Source: DASXYG01 sp036502625 (lineage in GTDB: Bacteria > Actinomycetota > Actinomycetes > Streptosporangiales > Streptosporangiaceae). From it: 64,000 nucleotides of DNA. The position numbers and the translations under genes were made by a program. The notes under the pieces are model-generated. The model was not told the origin of the DNA, made no database searches, and saw nothing but the letters and a program-made list of their open reading frames with translations. The stretch's first letter is position 1; every line of letters begins with the position of its first letter. The stretch lies in NCBI GenBank assembly GCA_036502625.1, contig DASXYG010000031.1, forward strand, positions 37,302 to 101,301, read 5' to 3'. Below, one piece after another: positions 45,817 through 55,069 of this stretch.

Positions 45817-46189
45817 ACCCGGTCCCTCCGGTCAGCCCTGGCATACGTCCGAAGCCAAAGCACCCACCCCAGCCCACACGCGCAATGTGGCCGAGAACAC
45901 AAACAACCGGTCGTCTGCTTGGACGTTAGGTGCGCCCCACACCAGGTGTCAACGCCTCACCCCCACTTCCCCGAACCCGATTCGGTCTCCGCTCCGGGCG
46001 CCTCCCGGAACGGCAACTCGCCAGATTCGGGGCAGCCAGGTGCAATATGCCGCGACACAGGCGACCGGCCCGCCGCGTTCGCCTGAGGCGGCGCCCGCCG
46101 CTGTGGCAAGGTCATGCGCATCAAGCGCGCGGGATCCCAACACGCCGAGATCCCGGCCGCGGTTCACGCTGTCATCGAAAAGGCCGGGA
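45817..46189. other. 373-bp divergent intergenic region
   Basis: Between the acyl-CoA dehydrogenase (minus) and the kinase (plus). It must hold both promoters. One inverted repeat, CCGAA-N5-TTCGG at 45971-45985, is visible. No coding frame with proper codon bias was found; frames that run through it are upstream extensions of the kinase frame. Confidence 0.6.
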
Positions 46190-47167
46190 ATGCCGTCGGA
46201 ACCGAGCTGGCGACGTATCGCCGTCGAGCGATACGGCCTCGATCGCGCCACGCTGATCGAGGAACGGACGCACCACAGCAGGCACTACTTCATTTCGGTG
46301 AACAACGTCCGCTATGTCCTCTCCCAGGTGCGGCGCTCGCCCGGCCGGCCGCCATTCCCGCTGCAGTTCCGGATCATCGACCTGCTGATCGCCGCCGGCG
46401 TCGAATCCGTCCGCCATCCCGTGCTTACGCTGAATCGCGACAAGTACACACAGGACCAGAACTGCTATTGGTTCCTGCGCGCCTACCGGCACACCGACAC
46501 GGTCTTCTGGAGCGCGTCACCCGGCCTCGTCACGCAGGCCGCGCACGCACTCGCGGACGTCCACCGGGCGGGCCACGTCAGAAATCCCGGAGTGCCCGGG
46601 CTCCATCATCCGCGCCGCGACGGAATGGCGCCGTACTACCGGACCGTCGACGCGTTCCTCGACACCGTCGACACGATCTACCGCGGCTTCGACGCGTCCG
46701 CGCTGACCGGCGACGACTGCGATCTGCTCGACCGCACCCTCGAACGCCTGCGCCACGACAGCCGGGACGTCCTCGACACCGCCCGCGAACACGGCCTGTG
46801 CGGGATCACCCACCATGACTACCGGCCGGACAATCTGCTGGTGCGGCACGGGAGAATCGCCGAGATCATCGATTGGGACTGCGCGTTCGTCGACCATCAG
46901 CTCTATGACGTCGGATTCGCGGCTCTGCAATTCGGCCAGCGGCAGCGCCTGCGCGACAACAGCCTCGGCCACGCGGAACTGTTCATCGAGGAATACCTGA
47001 GGGGCCGGCGAATCAGGAATCTTCCCGAGGCCGTCACCTGGTGGTTCCTGCGTTTCGTCGTCGTGAAACGGCTGCTGATCAACGGGAGCAACGCCGAGCG
47101 CATCCGCCTGCTCCACGCGATCGAGGAGCACCGGCCGCTCGCCCGCGCCCCCCAGCCCGCCCACTGA
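46190..47167 (+). CDS. Phosphotransferase (homoserine-kinase-II/APH fold)
   Basis: A 325-residue kinase-fold protein. The catalytic loop is GITHHDYRPDNLLVRHG and the metal segment is EIIDWDCAFVDHQLYDVG, as in ThrB2/choline-kinase-like members. The N-lobe has YFISVNNVRYVLSQVRR. ATG 46190 is preceded by GAAAAGG at a workable distance; the frame is open above it, but the upstream residues lack conserved pattern. It is 113 nt before the STAND NTPase in the same direction, possibly co-transcribed. Substrate unknown. Confidence 0.85.
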   Translation: MPSEPSWRRIAVERYGLDRATLIEERTHHSRHYFISVNNVRYVLSQVRRSPGRPPFPLQFRIIDLLIAAGVESVRHPVLTLNRDKYTQDQNCYWFLRAYRHTDTVFWSASPGLVTQAAHALADVHRAGHVRNPGVPGLHHPRRDGMAPYYRTVDAFLDTVDTIYRGFDASALTGDDCDLLDRTLERLRHDSRDVLDTAREHGLCGITHHDYRPDNLLVRHGRIAEIIDWDCAFVDHQLYDVGFAALQFGQRQRLRDNSLGHAELFIEEYLRGRRIRNLPEAVTWWFLRFVVVKRLLINGSNAERIRLLHAIEEHRPLARAPQPAH

Positions 47168-47280
47168 CACGGCCGGTATTGGACGCCCGGCACCACCACT
47201 CCGCCCTTGTCCTCTCCGGTGGCCGGGCGGAGAGTTGAAAACCCGTGTGAACGCCGCGTCCGAACCGGAGGTGCGTTCCC

Positions 47281-50259
47281 GTGCCGCCACCCAATGGCAC
47301 GCTCGCGATGCTGGCGGTCGATATCACCGCGTTCGGCGATCCCGACCGCGATGACCAAGTACGCCAATATGTCCGCGGCAAAATGTATGAACTGCTCGAA
47401 GATTCCCTGCGCAATTCCGGCACGGAATTCCACGCCTGCTATCACGAGGACCGCGGCGACGGCGCGATCGTCGTGCTGCCGTCCGGCACCGAACTGGGCG
47501 CGGCGCTCGAACCGCTGATAGCCGGGCTGCGCGCGGGCCTGTCCCGCCACAACCGCATGTCGAGCACCGCCGCGCAGATGCGGCTGCGCGTCTCCCTGCA
47601 CATCGGCGGGGTCCACCATGACGGCCGCGGCCTCGTCGGCACCGACGTCAACCACCTGTTCCGCATGCTGGACGCCGAGCCGGTCAAGCAGGCGATGACC
47701 GCGCCGGGCACACCCCTCGCGCTCATCGTCTCCGACCGCGTGTACGACACGGTGGTGCGCGGCGGCGCCGGGACCACCGTGCCGGAGGACTTCGCCCCCG
47801 TGCAGGTACGCCTCAAGGAGACCGACGCGCCCGCATGGCTGCGGATCCCCGGCCGCTCCCCCGCACCGGGCGCCGCGCCGCCCGGCCCCGCGCCGCTGCG
47901 GCCGATCGTCGTCGTCCCGCCCGACATCCCCGCGTTCACCGGGCGCACCGTGCTGCTCGAAGGCCTGGACGCGCTCGCCGCGGACACGTCCGCCGCGCCG
48001 GCCTGGGGCCGCGTCGCCGTGCTCACCGGCATGCCCGGGGCCGGGAAGACCGGCGTCGCCGTGCACTGGGCCCACCAGTCGGCCGCGCACTTTCCCGACG
48101 CCCGGATCTTCGTCGACATGCGCGGCTACGCGCCGAACAACGCCATGCGCGCCGACGACGCGCTCGTGCAGATCCTGCGGGCGCTCGGCGACGAGGCGCC
48201 GAGCATCCCGGCCACGGTGGCCGAGCGTGAACACCTGTGGCACACGTGGACGGCCACCCGCCGGGTGCTGCTCGTCCTGGACGACGTCACCGACTCCGGC
48301 CAGGTGCGCCCGCTGCTGCCGCACGGCGCCGGATGCCTCACGGTGGTCACCACGCGGTCGACGCTTGAGGTGCTCGCGGGCTTCGACGGCGCCGTGTCCT
48401 ACGACGTGGACGTGCTGCCGGACGACGACGCCGCGCGGCTGGTGCGCGCGATCATCGGCGCGCGGCGGGCGGACGCCGAACCGGACGCGGTGCGCGCGCT
48501 GGTGAGCCGCTGCGGCGCGCTCCCGCTCGCGCTGCGGATCGCGGCCGCGAAGATCGCCGTACGCCCGCGCCGCAGTGTCGCGGAGTCGACGCGCGAGCTC
48601 GGCGGCTACCGGCGCCTGGACGCCCTGGCCACCGCGGACACACCGGGCCCCGCCGTAGCCGCCGTCTTCGACGCGTCGTACGGAGGCCTCGGCCCCGATG
48701 TACGCCGCGCCCTCCGCATGATCGGCCTCGTGCCCGGTGTGAGCTTCACCGCCGCCACCATGGCCCACCTCCTCGACGTTCCGGAGGACACCGCGGCCGG
48801 GCTGCTCGCGGACCTGGAGCGCGAGCACCTGATCGAGCCGATCGGCGGAGCCCACTACCGCGTGCACGACCTGCTGCGCGACTACTGCCAGGCCAGGCTG
48901 CGCGCCGAGGAGAGCGACGACGACCGCGACCAGGCGTTCCGCGTCCTCCTCTACTTCTATCTCGCCGCCGCGCTGCGGTACCGCCGCCAGTTGGGCGGAG
49001 CGCATCCGTGGATGGGGGCCGACGACGACCCCGGCCGCCCCGCCCCGGGCGACCGGCGCACCACGCTGGCCTGGTTCGCCGCCGAATGGCGCAACCTCGT
49101 CGCGGCGGTGCACGCCGCGCACGCCGCCGAACTGTGGGACACCACGTCGGAGCTGAGCGACGCGCTGTTCGACGTGCTGAACCTCAGCCGGCACATCCAC
49201 GAGAACATCGAGCTGCAGCGGCTCGCCGTGCACGCCGCCGAGGTCGCCGGCCGGCCACGGCTCGAGGCGCTCGGCCACCAGCGGCTCGCCCTGTCGCTGC
49301 GCGAGATCGGCCGGTTCTCCGCCGCGCTCGACCACGCCGACCTGGCGCGCGGGATCGCCGAGGAGGTCGGGGACGCCCACCTGACCGGCGAGACCTACCG
49401 GATCCGCGGATCCATCCACTGGCGGATGGGCCGGCACGACTCCGCCTCCGACGACGCCGCCCACGCGCTCGGCCATGCCCGCGACGCCGGCGACGAACGG
49501 CTCGAGGCGTCCGCCCTGAACCTCCTCGCGCAGATCAAGCGGCGGCACGGGTTTCCGGAATCGGCGTATGAGGACGCCCGCGCGGCGCTGGAGATCTGGC
49601 AGCGGCTCGGCGACCGCGAGAACGAGGCCGGGGCGCTGGACAACATCGCGCGCGTGCTGCGCCGTACGCCCGGGCGTGAGGCGGACGCGCTCGACGCGCA
49701 GCGGCAGGCGCTCGCGATATTCCGGGAGTACGGCGACCGGCGGGGCGAGGCGGACGCGCTCGACGGCACCGCGCGGATCCTCCGCCGCCAGCACAAGTTC
49801 GCCGAGGCCGTCGCCCACGCCGAGCAGGCCCAGCGGACCCGGCACGTGATCGGCGATCTCCGCGGCGAGGCGGAGAGCCTGGACACGCTCGCGCACGTGC
49901 ACCGTTCGATAGCCGCCTCCGGTGGCGACGCGCAGCACTACCTGTGGGCGCGGGGCTACGGCGAGACCGGCATCCGCCTCGCGCGGCGGATCGACGACAA
50001 GTACGGCCTCGCGGAGATGCTGTCGAACCAGGCGCGGGTGCTGCTCGCGCTCGGCCAGGTCGGTGCCGCACGGTCCGCGGCCGATGAGTCCGTACGGCTC
50101 GGCGCGGGGTTCGACGACCCGTTCGGCCAGGCGGAGCGGCTGGAGAACAGCGCGCTGGTGCTGCGCGCGCTGAACGAGCCGGAGCTGGCGGACCACCAGG
50201 CGCGCAACGCGCGCCGCATCCGCGGCCGCCTCGCCCACCCGCGCGACGAGGCGTCCTAA
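47281..50259 (+). CDS. STAND NTPase (NB-ARC) with N-terminal cyclase-homology domain and C-terminal TPRs
   Basis: 992 residues. Residues 5-190 resemble a class III nucleotide-cyclase fold (LAVDITAFGDPDRDDQVR, YHEDRGDGAIVVLP, LRVSLHIGGVHHDG). Both metal-type Asp residues are present at D14 and D60. The NB-ARC domain starts at FTGR (219-222), with Walker A GMPGAGKT at 250-257, Walker B RRVLLVLDDVTD and GCGALPLALRIAA-like GxP motif SRCGALPLALRIA. Residues about 600-985 form TPR helices. Such proteins are signalling switches. GTG 47281 has GGAGG 9 nt upstream. No effector domain beyond the cyclase-like one is visible. Confidence 0.85.
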   Translation: MPPPNGTLAMLAVDITAFGDPDRDDQVRQYVRGKMYELLEDSLRNSGTEFHACYHEDRGDGAIVVLPSGTELGAALEPLIAGLRAGLSRHNRMSSTAAQMRLRVSLHIGGVHHDGRGLVGTDVNHLFRMLDAEPVKQAMTAPGTPLALIVSDRVYDTVVRGGAGTTVPEDFAPVQVRLKETDAPAWLRIPGRSPAPGAAPPGPAPLRPIVVVPPDIPAFTGRTVLLEGLDALAADTSAAPAWGRVAVLTGMPGAGKTGVAVHWAHQSAAHFPDARIFVDMRGYAPNNAMRADDALVQILRALGDEAPSIPATVAEREHLWHTWTATRRVLLVLDDVTDSGQVRPLLPHGAGCLTVVTTRSTLEVLAGFDGAVSYDVDVLPDDDAARLVRAIIGARRADAEPDAVRALVSRCGALPLALRIAAAKIAVRPRRSVAESTRELGGYRRLDALATADTPGPAVAAVFDASYGGLGPDVRRALRMIGLVPGVSFTAATMAHLLDVPEDTAAGLLADLEREHLIEPIGGAHYRVHDLLRDYCQARLRAEESDDDRDQAFRVLLYFYLAAALRYRRQLGGAHPWMGADDDPGRPAPGDRRTTLAWFAAEWRNLVAAVHAAHAAELWDTTSELSDALFDVLNLSRHIHENIELQRLAVHAAEVAGRPRLEALGHQRLALSLREIGRFSAALDHADLARGIAEEVGDAHLTGETYRIRGSIHWRMGRHDSASDDAAHALGHARDAGDERLEASALNLLAQIKRRHGFPESAYEDARAALEIWQRLGDRENEAGALDNIARVLRRTPGREADALDAQRQALAIFREYGDRRGEADALDGTARILRRQHKFAEAVAHAEQAQRTRHVIGDLRGEAESLDTLAHVHRSIAASGGDAQHYLWARGYGETGIRLARRIDDKYGLAEMLSNQARVLLALGQVGAARSAADESVRLGAGFDDPFGQAERLENSALVLRALNEPELADHQARNARRIRGRLAHPRDEAS

Positions 50260-50275
50260 TCGGCGCCCAAGCCGT

Positions 50276-51361
50276 TCACGTGGCGTCATAGTCGACCGTC
50301 ACCTCGTCGGTGGTGGGCAGGGACTGGCAGGTCACCACGAAACCGTCGTCCAGCTCGCGTTGTTCGAGGGCGAAGTTGCGGCGCATGCGGACCTCGCCCG
50401 CGGTGACCTTGGCGCGGCAGGTGCCGCATACGCCGCCCTTGCATGCGAACGGGAGGTCGGCGCGGACGCGCTGGGCGGCGTCGAGGATCGGGACGTCGCG
50501 GGGGAGGTTCACGGTGGTGGCGCGGCCGTCGAGGACGACCGTGACCGCGCTGCCCGGCCCGGCGGCCACGGGCTCGGTGTGCTCGGCGGGGTCGGGGGGT
50601 GTGTCCTCGACGTAGAACAGCTCGTGGTGGACGCGGTCGCGCGGGACGCCGAGGGTGTCGAGGACCTCGTCGGCGCCGGTGACCATGCCGTACGGCCCGC
50701 ACAGCCACCAGTGGTCGACGGCGGGCACGTCGACGAGGGCGTCCAGCAGGCCGCGCAGGCGCTGCGCGTCGAGCCGCCCGCTGAACAGCTCCGCTTCGCG
50801 CGGCTCGCGGGACAGCACGTGGACCAGCTCGAACCGGGCGGGATGGGCGTCCTTAAGGTCGGCGAGCTCGTCGGCGAACATCACCGTGTCGCTGCGCCGG
50901 TTGCCGTACACCAGCGTGACCCGCGCATCGGTGCGGCCGAGGAGCGACGCGGCGATGGAGATCACCGGCGTGACGCCGGAGCCGGCCGCGACCAGCACGT
51001 GGCGCCCGGCCGCGGCGAGGTCGGGCGTGAACCGGCCGGCGGGGGGCAGCACCTCGATCTCGTCACCCGCCGTGACCTCGTTGACCAGCCAGGACGAGAA
51101 CATCCCGCCGGGCACCTCCCGCACCCCGATGCGTGGCGCCTCTCCTATGCGGGCGCAGATCGAGTACGACCTCCGCTCCTCCCGCCCGTCGACGAAGCGC
51201 CGCAGCGTCAGCGACTGCCCCGGGGCGAACGCGTACCGTTCGGCCGCCGCGCCGGGCACGTCGAAGGTGACGGCGACCGCGTCCGCGCACAGCCGTTCCA
51301 CCCGCGCGACCCGGAGGGCCTCGAACCCCGGCCGCGCCGCCTGCACGGTCTCCCCCACCAT
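50276..51361 (-). CDS. paaE: Phenylacetyl-CoA epoxidase reductase subunit PaaE
   Basis: A 361-residue FAD/[2Fe-2S] reductase feeding NADPH electrons to the PaaA di-iron centre. The FAD site is RRSYSICARIGE, the NAD(P) domain includes VLVAAGSGVTPVISIA, and the C-terminal plant-type ferredoxin domain has CKGGVCGTCRAKVTAGE, with a last Cys in FVVTCQSLP. ATG 51361 is used, 2 nt after the paaD stop with AAGGAGA upstream. It ends 16 nt from the convergent STAND gene. Confidence 0.95.
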   Translation of the reverse strand: MVGETVQAARPGFEALRVARVERLCADAVAVTFDVPGAAAERYAFAPGQSLTLRRFVDGREERRSYSICARIGEAPRIGVREVPGGMFSSWLVNEVTAGDEIEVLPPAGRFTPDLAAAGRHVLVAAGSGVTPVISIAASLLGRTDARVTLVYGNRRSDTVMFADELADLKDAHPARFELVHVLSREPREAELFSGRLDAQRLRGLLDALVDVPAVDHWWLCGPYGMVTGADEVLDTLGVPRDRVHHELFYVEDTPPDPAEHTEPVAAGPGSAVTVVLDGRATTVNLPRDVPILDAAQRVRADLPFACKGGVCGTCRAKVTAGEVRMRRNFALEQRELDDGFVVTCQSLPTTDEVTVDYDAT

Positions 51362-51363
51362 GG

Positions 51364-51954
51364 TCACGAGATCTCCTTGATGTGCTCGAACGGCTCCGCG
51401 CAGGCGCGGCAGCGCCAGAGGTCCTTGCAGGCCGTGGCGCCGAACGCGGACAGCTCCACGGTGTCGGCGGACCCGCATGCCGGGCAGGGCACCGCCGGAC
51501 GACGCCGGCTCAGCGTGACCGGCACCGGGCCGGACGGCCGGGCGGGCGCGGCGCCGGGCGGGGCGATCCCGGCCGCGGCCAGCTTCCGCCGACCCTCCGC
51601 GGTGATCCAGTCACTGCTCCACGGCGGATCCAGCGCCGTCCGCACCTCGACGGACGCGAACCCGGCCGCCCCGAGCCGCGCCCGGATCTCCCGCCGGATG
51701 ACCTCGATCGCCGGGCACCCCGCGTACGTCGGCGTAATGGTCACGGCAACCCGGTCGTCACCGTCGACCTCGACCCCCCGTACGATCCCCAACTCCCCAA
51801 CGGTCACGAACGGCATCTCCGGGTCGGCCACCCGCGCGGCCAACTCGCGGGCGGCGGCCTCCCGCGCGACCGCCTCGCGGGCACCGTCGACGTCCGCCCC
51901 ACCGTCACGATCCACATCCGCGACCTCCGCCGCGCCACCCATCCGCGTCACCAT
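51364..51954 (-). CDS. paaD: Phenylacetyl-CoA epoxidase assembly factor PaaD
   Basis: 196 residues. The DUF59/MIP18-type domain (ITPTYAGCPAIEVIRREI, VEVRTALDPPWSSDWIT) is followed by a zinc ribbon (CPACGSADTVELSAFG, CKDLWRCRACAEPFEHIKE), as in PaaD. It helps assemble iron in the epoxidase. The first 40 residues are an acidic/Ala-rich extension; ATG 51942 is a possible shorter start. ATG 51954 overlaps the paaC stop. Confidence 0.93.
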   Translation of the reverse strand: MVTRMGGAAEVADVDRDGGADVDGAREAVAREAAARELAARVADPEMPFVTVGELGIVRGVEVDGDDRVAVTITPTYAGCPAIEVIRREIRARLGAAGFASVEVRTALDPPWSSDWITAEGRRKLAAAGIAPPGAAPARPSGPVPVTLSRRRPAVPCPACGSADTVELSAFGATACKDLWRCRACAEPFEHIKEIS

Positions 51955-52832
51955 GTCGCCCCCGGATACGCACGGGCGACGCACTGCATTTCGGCGAGCA
52001 GCCGCCCCATCTCCTCGGTGTGCACCCCGTCGCGCCCGGTCAGGCCCGACACGCCCGCCAGCCCCGCCACCTCCGGGCGGGCCAGCGTCGCCGCGGCGAG
52101 CACCTCGTCGCGTACGGCGTCGAACCCCGGACGCAACCCCGACGGATCCACCGCAACGCCGTCGGCCGCCAGGCGCCGCTCCACGTCGTGCGCCGCGAAC
52201 AGCTCCTCCACCAGCGGCTCGACCGCCGCCAGGCCGGCCTCCATCCGCGTGTGGGAGAAATCCGTGCCGTCGCCGAGGCGCACCGTCCACTGCGCCGCGT
52301 AGTCGCGGTGGTAGGTCAGCTCCTTGACGCCGTTCACCGCGATCGCCGCGAGCACCGGATCGCGCGACCCGGTGAGCCGCTCGAACAGCGCCAGCCGCCA
52401 GGTGGCGAACGCCAGCAGCCGGACGATCGTCTCCGCGAAGTCGCCGTTCGGCGCCTCCACCAGGCGCACGTTGCGGAACTCGTGCTCGGCGCGCAGGAAC
52501 GCCAGCGCGTCCTCATCGCGCCCCGCGCCCTCCGTCTGACCGGCGCGCGCCAGGAGCCACCGCGCCTGCCCGAGCAGGTCGAGCGCGATGTTCGCCAGCG
52601 CGACCTCCTCCTCGAGCTCGGGCGCGTTCGCGGTCCACTCGATCAGCCGCTGCGCCAGGATCAGCGCGTCGTCGCCGAGCATCTGGCAGTAGACCGCGAG
52701 GTCCGCGGCATCGACACCGTCCGGCACGGTCGGGTCGACGCCCGCCATCGGGTCGTCGAAGCCCGTGCCGTACGCCCACCGGGCGTCGGTATCAGCCTCG
52801 CTGAGCGCGGTGTACACGTTCTCGTCATCCAT
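51948..52832 (-). CDS. paaC: Phenylacetyl-CoA epoxidase structural subunit PaaC
   Basis: A 294-residue ferritin-like four-helix subunit that supports PaaA (LAVYCQMLGDDALILAQRL, EEEVALANIALDLLGQAR, ELTYHRDYAAQWTVRLGDG). PaaC lacks a functional di-iron site in studied complexes. The N-terminal 40 residues are a polar extension. ATG 52832 is 9 nt after the paaB stop, with AGGGG upstream. Confidence 0.95.
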   Translation of the reverse strand: MDDENVYTALSEADTDARWAYGTGFDDPMAGVDPTVPDGVDAADLAVYCQMLGDDALILAQRLIEWTANAPELEEEVALANIALDLLGQARWLLARAGQTEGAGRDEDALAFLRAEHEFRNVRLVEAPNGDFAETIVRLLAFATWRLALFERLTGSRDPVLAAIAVNGVKELTYHRDYAAQWTVRLGDGTDFSHTRMEAGLAAVEPLVEELFAAHDVERRLAADGVAVDPSGLRPGFDAVRDEVLAAATLARPEVAGLAGVSGLTGRDGVHTEEMGRLLAEMQCVARAYPGATW

Positions 52833-52841
52833 GACCGGCCC

Positions 52842-53135
52842 CTACATGTGCGGTACGTCGTCGTCGATGGCGTAGAACGTGGGATGGCGGTACACCTTGT
52901 CGCCGCTGGGCGCGAAGAACGGGTCCTTCTCGTCCGGGCTCGACGCCGTGATCGCCTCGGCCCGCACCACCCAGATGCTCACGCCCTCGTTGCGCCGCGT
53001 GTAGACATTGCGCGCCGCGTGCAGCGCCATCCGTTCGTCCGCCGCGTGCAGCGACCCGACGTGGACGTGGTTCAGCCCGCGCTTGCCGCGCACGAACACC
53101 TCGAACAGCGGCCACTCGGCCCGGGAACCCGTCAT
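52842..53135 (-). CDS. paaB: Phenylacetyl-CoA epoxidase subunit PaaB
   Basis: A 97-residue small subunit bridging the PaaAC heterodimers. Signature segments are WPLFEVFVRGKRGLNHVHVG, DERMALHAARNVYTRRNEG and VYRHPTFYAIDDDVPHM. The start at ATG 53135 overlaps the paaA stop (ATGA). The length is typical for the family. Confidence 0.96.
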   Translation of the reverse strand: MTGSRAEWPLFEVFVRGKRGLNHVHVGSLHAADERMALHAARNVYTRRNEGVSIWVVRAEAITASSPDEKDPFFAPSGDKVYRHPTFYAIDDDVPHM

Positions 53136-54103
53136 GGCGCCTCCTCCCCATCGTGTTTGCGCGCGTACGCCGCCGCGGCGTCGCGGACCCACTCCCCGTC
53201 TTCGTGCGCCGCGCGCCGCTGCCTGACCCGCTGCGCGTTGCACGGCCCGTCGCCGGCCAGCACCCGCTTGAACTCCGACCAGTCGATCGCGCCGAAGTCG
53301 TGCCGCCCGCGTTCGGCGTTCCAGCGCAGCTCCGGGTCCGGCAGGGTGACGCCGAGCGCCGCCGCCTGCGGAGCCGTCATGTCCACGAACCGCTGGCGCA
53401 GGTCGTCGTTGGTGTTGCGCTTGACCCGCCACGCCATCGACCGCTCGGTGTTCGGCGAATCGGCGTCGGGCGGGCCGAACATCATCAGCGACGGCCACCA
53501 CCAGCGATCGGTCGCGTCCTGCACCATGCGGCGCTGCGCCTCGGTGCCGCGCATCATCGTGGTCAGCAGTTCGTAGCCCTGCCGCTGGTGGAACGACTCC
53601 TCCTTGCAGATGCGGATCATCGCCCGTGCGTACGGCCCGTACGAGCTGCGGCACAGCGGCACCTGGTTGCAGATGGCCGCGCCGTCGACCAGCCAGCCGA
53701 TCACCCCGACGTCGGCGAACGTGAGCGTCGGGTAGTTGAAGATCGAGGAGTAGCGCTGCCGCCCGCCGACCAGCTTCTCCGTCAGCTCCGCGCGATCGGC
53801 GCCCAGCGTCTCGGCCGCCGCGTAGAGGTACAGCCCGTGGCCCGCCTCGTCTTGCACCTTGGCCAGCAGGATCGCCTTGCGGCGCAGGCTCGGCGCACGC
53901 GTCAGCCAGTTCCCCTCCGGCTGCATGCCGATGATCTCCGAATGCGCGTGCTGCGCGATCTGGCGTACGAGCGTGGCCCGGTACGCCTCGGGCATCCAGT
54001 CGCGCGGCTCGACGCGCCGGTCGGTCGCGACGGTCTCCTCGAAGTACCGCTCCAGCTCGGCCGTATCCCCATCCGGCACCTGTGTGGCAGCCAACCCGCT
54101 CAC
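53132..54103 (-). CDS. paaA: Phenylacetyl-CoA epoxidase catalytic subunit PaaA
   Basis: A 323-residue di-iron monooxygenase subunit forming ring-1,2-epoxyphenylacetyl-CoA. Ferritin-like helices carry the metal motifs VQDEAGHGLYLYAA and KEESFHQRQGYEL. Other family segments are HAHSEIIGMQPEGNW and RWWWPSLMMFGPPD. GTG 54103 is immediately preceded by AGGGGAA, and a PaaR-type palindrome starts 9 nt upstream. It is the first gene of paaABCDE; paaG, paaZ, paaF, paaH, paaJ and paaK are not adjacent here. Confidence 0.97.
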   Translation of the reverse strand: MSGLAATQVPDGDTAELERYFEETVATDRRVEPRDWMPEAYRATLVRQIAQHAHSEIIGMQPEGNWLTRAPSLRRKAILLAKVQDEAGHGLYLYAAAETLGADRAELTEKLVGGRQRYSSIFNYPTLTFADVGVIGWLVDGAAICNQVPLCRSSYGPYARAMIRICKEESFHQRQGYELLTTMMRGTEAQRRMVQDATDRWWWPSLMMFGPPDADSPNTERSMAWRVKRNTNDDLRQRFVDMTAPQAAALGVTLPDPELRWNAERGRHDFGAIDWSEFKRVLAGDGPCNAQRVRQRRAAHEDGEWVRDAAAAYARKHDGEEAP

Positions 54104-54111
54104 TTCCCCTC

Positions 54112-54125
54112 ACCGAACGTTCGGT
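54112..54125. promoter_or_regulatory. PaaR-type operator ACCGAACGTTCGGT
   Basis: A perfect 14-bp palindrome fitting ACCG-NN-CG-NN-CGGT, the core reported for the TetR regulator PaaR of Corynebacterium glutamicum (ACTNACCGNNCGNNCGGTNAGT). It lies between divergent paaA and the TetR gene, next to the paaA ribosome-binding site. Confidence 0.8.
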
Positions 54126-54238
54126 CGGTTATTAGTATCGTTGAGGCGCCAACCGAGAACAAGCCCGCCCACCAGCCCTGTGGACAACCAGCGCCAGGAA
54201 CCCGCCATGACACGTACGACCGGCGACGGGAGACCCGA

Positions 54239-54859
54239 ATGACGCGCCAGCCGACCCGGCCGGCGGCCCGCCGCCGCGGCCGTCCCGGCTACGACCTCGA
54301 CTCCCTGCTCCTCGTCGCCGCCCGCGTCTTCAACCAGCGCGGCTACGACGGCACCAGCATGGAGGACCTCGCCGCCCGCCTCGGCATCACCAAGTCGGCG
54401 ATCTACCACCACGTGTCAGGCAAGTCCGAGCTCCTCCGCCTGGCCACCGACCGCGCCCTCGACGCCCTGTTCGCCGTCACCGAGGAGCCCGAAGCCCGAA
54501 CCGGCAGGGCCATCGACCGCCTGGAACACCTCGTCCACCGCAGCGCCGAAGTCCTGGTAGCCGAGCTCCCCTTCGTAACGCTCCTCCTGCGCGTCCGCGG
54601 CAACACCCCCGCCGAACGCCGCGCTCTGGCCCGCCGCCGCGAGTTCGACCAGCTCATCACGGCCCTCGTCACGGAGGCCCAGAACGACGCCGACATCCGC
54701 CCCGACGTCTCCCCCGCCCTGGCCGCCCGCCTCCTGTTCGGCATGGTCAACTCCATCACCGAGTGGTACCGCCCCCGCCGCGACCCCCAAGCCGCCGACC
54801 TGCCCGCCGCCATCACCCACATCGCCTTCGACGGCCTACGAACCACCCCACGCCAATGA
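54239..54859 (+). CDS. paaR: TetR-family regulator, probable PaaR
   Basis: 206 residues. HTH at about 25-70 (ARVFNQRGYDGTSMEDLAAR, GITKSAIYHHVSGKSELL), C-terminal ligand domain with VLVAELPFVTLLLRVRGNTP. Divergent from paaA across the PaaR-like palindrome, so it most likely represses paaABCDE and is relieved by phenylacetyl-CoA. ATG 54239 is chosen as it gives the family length; the frame is open upstream. Confidence 0.9.
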   Translation: MTRQPTRPAARRRGRPGYDLDSLLLVAARVFNQRGYDGTSMEDLAARLGITKSAIYHHVSGKSELLRLATDRALDALFAVTEEPEARTGRAIDRLEHLVHRSAEVLVAELPFVTLLLRVRGNTPAERRALARRREFDQLITALVTEAQNDADIRPDVSPALAARLLFGMVNSITEWYRPRRDPQAADLPAAITHIAFDGLRTTPRQ

Positions 54860-54943
54860 CACAACCACCCGGCCCCCTGCGCTACGATTACATCGCTGTT
54901 CCCGACCTTCGAGGCCCCAGGCCCCCGAAGATCACAACAGCAC

Positions 54944-55017
<74 letters not shown>

Positions 55018-55034
55018 CACGAAGCCGCAGGTCA

Positions 55035-55069
55035 AAGGGCTTGATCATCGCTCAGATGATCAAGCCCTT
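55035..55069 (+). terminator. Terminator of tRNA-Pro
   Basis: A perfect 15-bp stem (AAGGGCTTGATCATC / GATGATCAAGCCCTT) with a 5-nt loop, 18 nt after the tRNA. The T run is short. The stem is strong enough to isolate the tRNA from the downstream genes. Confidence 0.8.
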
